DNA from: Lachnospiraceae bacterium
GTDB taxonomy: Bacteria; Bacillota; Clostridia; Lachnospirales; Lachnospiraceae
NCBI GenBank assembly: GCA_016282215.1
Contig: JAEEKC010000075.1
Coordinates: 1-12,999, forward strand
DNA length: 12,999 nucleotides
Direction of reading: 5' to 3'
The notes beneath the pieces are model-generated. The model had not been told where the DNA came from and ran no database searches. It worked only from the letters and a program-made list of their open reading frames with translations. The translations under genes and the position numbers were made by a program. Shown piece after piece: positions 7,918-12,999 of the stretch (position 1 is its first letter; every line of letters begins with the position of its first letter).

Positions 7918-7940
7918 TATTCATCATGAACGGATGAATA
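7918..7940 (-). repeat. 8-bp inverted repeat in the leader of the membrane protein gene
   Basis: TATTCATC (7918-7925) and GATGAATA (7933-7940) are exact reverse complements around a 7-base loop. The repeat lies between the reverse-strand promoter and the ribosome binding site, so it could fold in the leader RNA or act as an operator. Its role is unknown. Confidence 0.5.
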
Positions 7941-7974
7941 GCGGATATGCAGATTCCGATAGAATCCGAATTGC

Positions 7975-8003
7975 ATTATAGTTTGTTTTCCGGAAAAAGT
8001 AAA
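7975..8003 (-). promoter_or_regulatory. Promoter of the small membrane protein gene
   Basis: Read on the reverse strand, TTTACT (8003-7998) and a perfect TATAAT (7980-7975) are 17 bp apart. Transcription would start near 7968 and give a leader of about 80 nt. Confidence 0.7.
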
Positions 8004-8055
8004 GGGATTCTTGTGATCTGCCTGTGAAATCTGTGTGTTTAAACAGGCCCGATAG

Positions 8056-8084
8056 TTGACAAAGGAAAAACAATCTGTTATACA
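8056..8084 (+). promoter_or_regulatory. clpB promoter
   Basis: A perfect TTGACA (8056-8061) and TATACA (8079-8084) are spaced by 17 bp, a near-consensus vegetative promoter. The predicted start near 8091 leaves a leader of about 140 nt. No stress operator overlaps it that I can recognise, so any heat control may act elsewhere, possibly in the leader. Confidence 0.85.
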
Positions 8085-8109
8085 TGATATAGAACAAGCG
8101 TGAAATTGA

Positions 8110-8207
8110 GTAGTTTATAACCCGGTATGAAAATACGGAGTCGATAATTACGAATCAATTGTGGGTAGTGTAAAGTCCGATATGAAAAATACGAAGCCGA
8201 AAAACTA
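8110..8207 (+). repeat. Imperfect direct duplication in the clpB leader, each copy with a small hairpin
   Basis: Copy 1 (8110-8150) and copy 2 (8165-8207) align with a few mismatches and single-base gaps. Both have GTAGT near the start and a core of the form CCGnTATGAAA(A)ATACG. In each copy TAT and ATA, flanked by CG pairs with one bulged base, close a GAAA or GAAAA loop. Copy 2 ends 10 bases before the clpB ribosome binding site. The role is unknown. Confidence 0.55.
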
Positions 8208-8230
8208 ATAATGAATAGGAGGGATGCGAT

Positions 8231-10849
8231 ATGAATATATCAAAATTCACGCAAAAGAGCGTGGAAGCCATAAACGGCTGTGAAAAACTGGCCTATGAAT
8301 TCGGCAACCAGGAGATCGACCAGGAACATCTGCTCTACAGCCTTGTCACCATGGATGACAGCATGTTGTGCAAACTCTTAGAGCGCATGGAGATCAATGT
8401 GGAACATTTCACCGACCGCAGCCGTCAGGCCGTGGAAAAGCGGGTGAAAGTCAGCGGCGCCGGTCAGGTCTATATGAGCAAGGAACTGAACGAAGTGCTT
8501 GTCATGGCCGAGGATGAAGCGAAGGCCATGGGCGATGAGTACGTATCCGTGGAGCATCTGATGATCCTGCTGCTCAAGCGACCCAACCGGGAACTGAAAA
8601 AACTCTTTGACGAATACGGACTGACATTGGAACGCTTTTTACAGGCGCTTTCCACGATCCGCGGCAATCAGCGGGTGACCAGCGATAATCCCGAGGCGAC
8701 CTATGATACTTTGAAAAAATACGGGCAGGAGCTTGTAGAGAAGGCAAAAAGCCAGAAGCTCGATCCCGTCATCGGCAGGGATGATGAGATCCGCAATGTG
8801 ATCCGGATCCTGTCGAGAAAGACCAAGAACAATCCGGTTCTCATCGGTGAACCCGGTGTGGGCAAAACCGCGGTCGTGGAAGGACTGGCACAGCGGATCG
8901 TCCGCGGTGATGTGCCAAAGTCCCTGCAGGATAAGAAGATCTTTGCGCTGGATATGGGCGCTTTGGTGGCAGGTGCCAAGTACAGGGGCGAATTCGAGGA
9001 GAGGCTGAAAGCCGTTCTCGAGGAAGTCAGAAAGAGCGAAGGGCAGATCCTTCTATTTATAGATGAGCTGCATCTGATCGTCGGCGCGGGCAAAACCGAC
9101 GGCGCCATGGATGCCGGCAATATGCTCAAGCCCATGCTGGCCCGCGGAGAACTGCACTGCATCGGCGCAACGACACTCGATGAGCACAGACAGTATATTG
9201 AAAAAGATCCTGCCTTGGAGCGCAGGTTCCAGACCGTGCTGGTGGACGAGCCTTCCGTGGAAGAGACCATTTCCATCTTAAGAGGATTAAAAGACCGCTA
9301 CGAGGTTTATCACGGCGTGAAGATCCTCGATAACGCCTTAGTCAGCGCAGCAACACTTTCTAATAGATATATTACAGACCGTTTCCTGCCGGATAAGGCC
9401 ATTGACCTGGTGGATGAAGCCTGCGCCATGATCAAGACGGAGCTGGATTCCATGCCGGCAGAGCTTGACGAGATGAGCCGCAGGATCATGCAGCTGCAGA
9501 TCGAAGAGACAGCACTGAAAAAAGAGGATGACAAGCTTTCCGCAGAACGCCTGGAAAACCTGCAAAAAGAACTGGCAGAGCTGAAGGAGACTTTTGAATC
9601 CCAGAAGGCAACCTGGGACAATGAAAAACAGGAGGTAGAGAAGCTTTCCAAGATCAGGGAAGAGATCGAAGATGTTCACAATCAGATTGAGATCGCCCAG
9701 AGAGAAAATGACCTTGAGAAGGTATCCGAGCTTTCCTACGGCCGTCTGCCGCAGCTGAAAAAACAGTTGGAAGAAGCTGAGGCAGCCACTGGCAAGAACA
9801 GGTCTTTAGTACATGAAAATGTCAATGACGAAGAGATCGCCAAGATCATTTCCAGATGGACGGGCATTCCGGTTGCCAAGCTGACAGAGAGCGAGCGGGC
9901 AAAGACACTGCACCTTGATGAGGAGCTGCATAAACGCGTGATCGGGCAGGATGAGGGAGTATCCTTAGTATCGGAAGCGATCCTGCGTTCCAAAGCCGGC
10001 ATCAAAGATCCGGGCAAGCCCATCGGCTCTTTCCTCTTCCTTGGTCCCACCGGTGTCGGAAAAACAGAGCTTGCCAAAGCGCTGGCGCAGAGCCTCTTTG
10101 ATAATGAAAACAACATGGTCCGCATCGACATGAGCGAGTATATGGAAAAGCATGCGGTATCCCGCCTGATCGGAGCGCCTCCGGGATATGTGGGATATGA
10201 GGAAGGCGGCCAGCTGACAGAGGCCGTCCGCAGAAAACCGTACAGCGTTGTTCTGTTCGATGAGATTGAAAAAGCGCATCCCGATGTATTCAATGTATTG
10301 CTGCAGGTGCTGGACGACGGACGCATCACCGATTCCCAGGGACGGACCGTGGACTTTAAGAACACGATCCTGATCATGACCAGCAATATCGGAGCGCCTT
10401 ATCTGCTTGACGGCATCTCACCGGAAGGCGAGATCCTGCCCGAGGCACAGGAAAACGTCATGGAAGAGCTCCGCTCGCATTTCAGGCCGGAGTTTTTGAA
10501 CCGTCTCGATGAGACGATCCTGTTCAAACCGCTGACCAAAGACAATATCGGCGGCATCATCGAGCTTCTGTTAAAGCAGCTGAACAAGCGTCTCGCTGAC
10601 AGGGACCTGAGCCTGACCATGACAGATGCGGCGAAGACATTTGTCATCGACAACGGTTATGATCCGGTTTACGGTGCAAGGCCGCTGAAACGCTATATGC
10701 AGAAGTATGTGGAAACCCTGGCAGCCAAACTGATCTTAGAGGATGCCCTTTCAGAGGGCGATACCATCCTTGTGGATGTGTCAGAAGATGGGAGCGAGTT
10801 GATCGCGGTTGCAAAGGCCGCGGAAAAGCAGGAGGAAAAGACTGATTAA
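8231..10849 (+). CDS. clpB: ATP-dependent chaperone ClpB (protein disaggregase)
   Basis: ClpB is a hexameric AAA+ machine that pulls proteins out of aggregates with DnaK in the cytoplasm. The 872 residues are the usual length. In order there are the Clp N-domain (about 1-145), AAA-1 with Walker A GEPGVGKT (206-213), pore-loop motif AKYRGEFEERL and Walker B D278/E279 (IDELH), the long coiled-coil middle domain (about 400-520), and AAA-2 with Walker A GPTGVGKT (605-612), Walker B D677/E678 (LFDEIEKAH), arginine finger region RPEFLNRLDE and sensor 2 GARPLKR. The full middle domain separates ClpB from ClpC and ClpA. The start follows AGGAGGG (8217-8223) by seven bases. The gene has its own promoter and a terminator at 10903-10936, so it is monocistronic. 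No dnaK, grpE or hrcA gene is nearby. Confidence 0.98.
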   Translation: MNISKFTQKSVEAINGCEKLAYEFGNQEIDQEHLLYSLVTMDDSMLCKLLERMEINVEHFTDRSRQAVEKRVKVSGAGQVYMSKELNEVLVMAEDEAKAMGDEYVSVEHLMILLLKRPNRELKKLFDEYGLTLERFLQALSTIRGNQRVTSDNPEATYDTLKKYGQELVEKAKSQKLDPVIGRDDEIRNVIRILSRKTKNNPVLIGEPGVGKTAVVEGLAQRIVRGDVPKSLQDKKIFALDMGALVAGAKYRGEFEERLKAVLEEVRKSEGQILLFIDELHLIVGAGKTDGAMDAGNMLKPMLARGELHCIGATTLDEHRQYIEKDPALERRFQTVLVDEPSVEETISILRGLKDRYEVYHGVKILDNALVSAATLSNRYITDRFLPDKAIDLVDEACAMIKTELDSMPAELDEMSRRIMQLQIEETALKKEDDKLSAERLENLQKELAELKETFESQKATWDNEKQEVEKLSKIREEIEDVHNQIEIAQRENDLEKVSELSYGRLPQLKKQLEEAEAATGKNRSLVHENVNDEEIAKIISRWTGIPVAKLTESERAKTLHLDEELHKRVIGQDEGVSLVSEAILRSKAGIKDPGKPIGSFLFLGPTGVGKTELAKALAQSLFDNENNMVRIDMSEYMEKHAVSRLIGAPPGYVGYEEGGQLTEAVRRKPYSVVLFDEIEKAHPDVFNVLLQVLDDGRITDSQGRTVDFKNTILIMTSNIGAPYLLDGISPEGEILPEAQENVMEELRSHFRPEFLNRLDETILFKPLTKDNIGGIIELLLKQLNKRLADRDLSLTMTDAAKTFVIDNGYDPVYGARPLKRYMQKYVETLAAKLILEDALSEGDTILVDVSEDGSELIAVAKAAEKQEEKTD

Positions 10850-10902
10850 AAGACCGCGAAAAAATTTTGAAAATTTTTGAAAAAATAAAAAGGAAAAGAA
10901 AG

Positions 10903-10936
10903 ACAGCCGCCGAATAAGACATACGCGGCTGTTTTT
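10903..10936 (+). terminator. clpB terminator
   Basis: ACAGCCGC (10903-10910) pairs with GCGGCTGT (10925-10932) around a 14-base loop and runs into TTTTT (10932-10936). It lies 53 bases after the clpB stop, behind a very A-rich stretch. Confidence 0.85.
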
Positions 10937-11022
10937 CCGCTCTACCGGTAAGCTGTTTGCAGGCGGCAAAGCCGGGAACATATTTTTTTTGAAAAAACAG
11001 GCGAAAATAAACCGCTGGTTTA

Positions 11023-11051
11023 GTGACAAAGGACATTTCATGTGCTATATT
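11023..11051 (+). promoter_or_regulatory. Candidate promoter in the clpB-XRE gap
   Basis: GTGACA (11023-11028) and TATATT (11046-11051) are spaced by 17 bp. Transcription would start near 11058. The first complete gene downstream is the XRE gene at 11460, about 400 nt away, so the promoter would drive either a long leader or a separate short transcript. Confidence 0.5.
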
Positions 11052-11429
11052 TGTTAAACAGCGAAAATTCGAAAGGAGGATAACGCTTCAAAATTTCATA
11101 ACAAAGTGGGATGATCGTCCTTGTTGTCTATTGCAGTGGACAGATGAATGATTTACCTTGCAGGGTTGTTATCTGTCGATCGCAAGTCTATGCGGTCGGT
11201 AGGAAACTTCAAAGTCGTTTCAAGACATCATTCCAAGAATTTAAAGAGTGCGTTTGGGAAGAAGACAGGAAAAGGAGATAGGGGGTTTTTGCGCCTGTTT
11301 TCGCTTGTAACAAAAGAGTCAGGGATGCCGGATCAGATTTTTGCATAGGGTATTTTTATGCATTTTTGGACGGTATCACGGGAGTTTTTGTCCGCTTTTT
11401 CGTTTGATCGCTGAAAACTTCCGTCGGTT

Positions 11430-11444
11430 TGCGGCATCGCCGCA
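11430..11444 (+). other. GC-rich hairpin just before the XRE gene
   Basis: TGCGGC and GCCGCA pair around the three-base loop ATC. The hairpin ends six bases before the GAGG ribosome binding site (11451-11454). It has no T-tract. It could affect translation of the XRE gene or serve as a binding site, but nothing shows which. Confidence 0.45.
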
Positions 11445-11459
11445 GAAAGTGAGGCTTAC

Positions 11460-11708
11460 ATGAAAGTATACGATTCCGAAACCACCTGCAAAAACATTCT
11501 TGCGCTCGCTAAGGAGCGTGGCTGGAACGCCAGCCGCCTGGCAAAGATCCTCGGGGTTTCCCCGCAGGCTGTCAGCAAATGGAGCAGAGGCATTGCCTCC
11601 CCCTCCATCGATATGCTCCTTATGATGAGCGATCTCTTTGAGGTCGGCATCGAAGAGCTTATCGCCAGTCGCGAAGCGGATATCCGCTTCGACCTGGCCG
11701 ATAGGTAA
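11460..11708 (+). CDS. Small XRE-family helix-turn-helix DNA-binding protein
   Basis: This 82-residue protein is almost entirely one Cro/cI-type HTH domain. Residues 24-45 form the helix-turn-helix (ASRLAKILGVSPQAVSKWSR), followed by the family-typical ASPSIDMLLMMSDLFEVGIEELI (46-68). A short charged tail ends the protein, with no sensor or oligomerisation domain. Such proteins bind short operators as dimers and often control their own gene or the next one. The start follows GAGG (11451-11454) by five bases. The sigma factor gene follows on the same strand after 100 bp with no clear terminator between; only TAAGC-TCG-GCTTA overlaps the stop codon. Co-transcription and control of the sigma gene are inferences from this layout. 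The target is unknown. Confidence 0.9.
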   Translation: MKVYDSETTCKNILALAKERGWNASRLAKILGVSPQAVSKWSRGIASPSIDMLLMMSDLFEVGIEELIASREADIRFDLADR

Positions 11709-11726
11709 GCTCGGCTTATGCCCCGC

Positions 11727-11791
11727 TGTTTACGTAACTGATACATAACTGATCAAGGCAGTGTAAAAAACGGTGCCTGTAAACAACTGAT
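11727..11791 (+). promoter_or_regulatory. Leader of the sigma factor gene: nested inverted repeats and three AACTGAT copies
   Basis: TGTTTAC (11727-11733) is the exact reverse complement of GTAAACA (11779-11785). Inside it, AGGCA (11756-11760) pairs with TGCCT (11774-11778), directly adjoining the right outer arm. AACTGAT occurs at 11736-11742, 11747-11753 and 11785-11791, the first two 11 bp apart, about one helical turn. The last copy ends just before the ribosome binding site AAGGAG (11795-11800). This could be an operator for the XRE protein or a folded leader RNA. Confidence 0.4.
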
Positions 11792-11808
11792 TAAAAGGAG
11801 ATTACATT

Positions 11809-12867
11809 ATGAAAAAGATGACAAACAACTTTGAACTGAATGAGATCAATGAAATGAACATGAGTTCCGAAATGAATCTGAACCCCACTGAAGATGAGCT
11901 GATGAGCATTGAATCCGGTCTGGAGGAGGATCTCATGGATTCTCTTGCCGAAGAGGCCGAAGAGGCCGATCGTGACGGCTATGATCTGCCCGCAGCCGAC
12001 AGGGATAAAAATGTACTGCGCAACAGTATGCAGCAGTATCTTTTTGAGATCGCAAATGTTCCGCTTCTGACAGCAGAAGAGGAGAACAGGCTCGGCCAGA
12101 TCATCGCCGGGAACGGTGAGCACGCTCTCGAGGCCAGAAACCGCCTTATCAAGGCAAATCTGCGCCTTGTTATCCATGAAGCAAAACACTATCTCGGCAG
12201 CGGCCTTCCCCTGGAAGAGCTGAATTCATATGGAGTTTTCGGGCTGATCAGGGCTGCGGAAAAATTTGATTATACAAAGGGCTACAAGTTCTCTACTTAT
12301 GCCATCTGGTGGATCCGCCAGTGCATCACGAGAGGCATGAAGGACGAAAAGAGCCCCGTGCATATTCCCGTGCATGTTCATACAACTTTAAGTAAGATCA
12401 GAAGGGCGCAGAGGGAGCTTACGCAGCTCTACGACCGCGAACCGACTGCGGCTGAGATCGCCGATCATCTGAATCTTCCCGTTGATAAGGTGGAGAGTGC
12501 CATGAATTCGGTGTTCTCTGTTGTCTACATGGACACACCTGTCGGTGAAGAGGAGGAAACATGCCTCGGCGATTTTATCGCTGACGAGAGAGTCGGAGAT
12601 TTTTCCGACGGACTGGTCTGGAACGATCTCCGGAACGCGATCGAACAGGCCCTCGGCGGTTTGGATAAGAAGGAGCGTTTTGTCATTGTGCACCGCTTCG
12701 GTCTGGGGGATAATGAGCAGATGTCCCTGGAAAAGATCGGGAAAATGCCCGAAATGGGTGTTTCCCGCGAACGTGTCCGCCAGATCGAGGACAGGGCACT
12801 GCGCAAGATCAGACGCAGTCCTGCTGCCATGCGCATGCTGGCTCCGTTTGCCGATATGGCAAGCTGA
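11809..12867 (+). CDS. Divergent sigma-70-family RNA polymerase sigma factor
   Basis: This 352-residue protein has the domain order of a primary-type sigma factor. An acidic N-terminal segment (1-68) is followed by region 1.2 (about 72-102, QYLFEIANVPLLTAEEE), region 2 (about 110-180), region 3 (about 185-240), the 3.2 finger (TPVGEEEETCLGDFI, 243-257) and region 4 (about 275-337). The -10 residues are intact: YKFSTYAIWWIRQCITR (159-175) keeps the aromatic, Trp-Trp, Gln and Thr positions of E. coli RpoD. Three departures stand out. Region 2.2 reads EELNSYGVFG (136-145) where RpoD has LDLIQEGNIG. Thr192 replaces the extended -10 Glu458. Two extra residues lie in region 4.2 (KMPEMGVSRER against KQFDVTRER). 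It is probably an alternative (group 2-like) factor, not the housekeeping one. AAGGAG lies eight bases before the start. Target genes are unknown. Confidence 0.92.
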   Translation: MKKMTNNFELNEINEMNMSSEMNLNPTEDELMSIESGLEEDLMDSLAEEAEEADRDGYDLPAADRDKNVLRNSMQQYLFEIANVPLLTAEEENRLGQIIAGNGEHALEARNRLIKANLRLVIHEAKHYLGSGLPLEELNSYGVFGLIRAAEKFDYTKGYKFSTYAIWWIRQCITRGMKDEKSPVHIPVHVHTTLSKIRRAQRELTQLYDREPTAAEIADHLNLPVDKVESAMNSVFSVVYMDTPVGEEEETCLGDFIADERVGDFSDGLVWNDLRNAIEQALGGLDKKERFVIVHRFGLGDNEQMSLEKIGKMPEMGVSRERVRQIEDRALRKIRRSPAAMRMLAPFADMAS

Positions 12868-12868
12868 G

Positions 12869-12894
12869 CTGGCCGGGGGCCGGGGGGCGTTTTT
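12869..12894 (+). terminator. Probable terminator of the sigma factor gene
   Basis: CTGGCC (12869-12874) can pair with GGCCGG (12878-12883, one G-U pair) around a GGG loop. G-rich sequence and then TTTTT (12890-12894) follow. The stem begins two bases after the stop codon. It is short, and the gap between stem and T-tract is larger than usual. Confidence 0.45.
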
Positions 12895-12970
12895 GACGTG
12901 TAGTTTTTTGGACATGATCGGGGGTATAACCAGTACATCAGAAACTATAAATATGGTACAATAAAGCTAC

Positions 12971-12999
12971 TGAGTTGATAAACTATTGAATTGATAAAC
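12971..12999. repeat. 16-bp direct repeat at the right edge
   Basis: TGAGTTGATAAACTAT (12971-12986) is followed directly by TGAATTGATAAAC (12987-12999), the same unit with one mismatch, cut by the window end. More copies may lie beyond. A TACAAT (12957-12962) lies just upstream but has no good -35 box. It may be the start of a repeat array or of operator sites for the next gene. Confidence 0.5.

Larger units (their letters stand above)
7891..8230. other. Divergent promoter region between the membrane protein gene and clpB
   Basis: This 340-bp gap holds one promoter in each direction (7975-8003 minus, 8056-8084 plus), a hairpin in the reverse-strand leader (7918-7940) and a duplicated element in the clpB leader (8110-8207), each listed separately. 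The two promoters point away from each other with about 50 bp between their -35 boxes, so a factor bound between them could act on both genes. I looked for the HrcA operator CIRCE and for CtsR heptads and found neither. Confidence 0.7.
10937..11459. other. Gap between clpB terminator and the XRE gene
   Basis: About 520 bp without a supported gene. It holds a promoter-like pair (11023-11051) and a strong ribosome-binding-like sequence at 11071-11080 with no ATG, GTG or TTG at a usable distance. Two short overlapping ORFs follow (ATG 11111 to stop 11281, 56 codons; ATG 11148 to stop 11348, 66 codons). Both have weak or no ribosome binding sites and no recognisable domain. A weak AT-rich hairpin with a T-tract (TGCATA/TATGCA, 11342-11367) could end a short transcript. 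A TGCGGC-ATC-GCCGCA hairpin (11430-11444) sits just before the XRE gene's ribosome binding site. A small RNA or a dead gene are both possible. Confidence 0.5.

Noticed and set aside
7891..8230. CIRCE or CtsR operator for clpB
   Set aside because: No TTAGCACTC/GAGTGCTAA pair or repeated GGTCAAA heptads were found near the promoter.
8470..10653. Long reverse-strand ORFs across clpB
   Set aside because: They are rich in Ser and Leu, typical antisense shadows of a GC-biased coiled-coil gene, with no supporting signals.
11148..11348. 66-codon forward ORF
   Set aside because: Only a weak GGA precedes the start, composition is not protein-like beyond basic residues, and an overlapping 56-codon ORF is equally open.

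Overview
The window looks like chromosomal DNA of a Gram-positive anaerobe of the class Clostridia, probably Lachnospiraceae. The evidence is a lon-engB pair, a single-chain PurL of about 1300 residues, a ClpB with a full middle domain, strong AGGAGG-type ribosome binding sites, sigma-A-like promoters, and moderate GC in genes against AT-rich gaps. The family-level placement is inference. No rRNA, tRNA, CRISPR array, transposase or phage gene was seen.

Layout. At the left edge is the C-terminal part of the ATP-dependent protease Lon (1-1083), followed 70 bp later by the ribosome-assembly GTPase EngB/YsxC (1154-1768). Next comes a 90-residue protein I do not recognise (1907-2179), with its own promoter and a strong terminator. 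A gap of about 1.2 kb follows (2249-3433). Its left part holds degenerate 21-bp repeats inside an unsupported reverse-strand ORF. Its right part is AT-rich and ends in the purL promoter, with a perfect 12-bp inverted repeat further upstream. purL (3434-7387) is complete. A small membrane-anchored protein with an acidic, Ala-rich tail lies convergent to it (7471-7890, minus), and a terminator sits between the two. That gene is divergent from clpB (8231-10849); the 340-bp gap between them has a promoter for each gene and a duplicated hairpin module in the clpB leader. After the clpB terminator comes a 610-bp gap with a good promoter and a Shine-Dalgarno-like site that has no start codon at the right distance. 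The right end carries a small XRE-type DNA-binding protein (11460-11708) and a sigma-70-family factor (11809-12867).

How the genes relate. Lon, EngB and ClpB are protein-quality-control and ribosome-assembly functions. PurL is the fourth step of purine synthesis and stands alone here, without other pur genes. The XRE protein and sigma factor look like a small regulatory pair: same strand, 100 bp apart, no clear terminator between them, and three AACTGAT repeats in the gap.

The item most worth following up is the sigma factor. It keeps the -10 melting and recognition residues but has lost the near-universal region 2.2 residues that dock on RNA polymerase beta', lacks the extended -10 glutamate, and carries a two-residue insertion in the region 4.2 helix-turn-helix. 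The clpB leader duplication is the next most interesting. Otherwise the window is mostly ordinary housekeeping DNA, and I found no clear multi-gene novel system.
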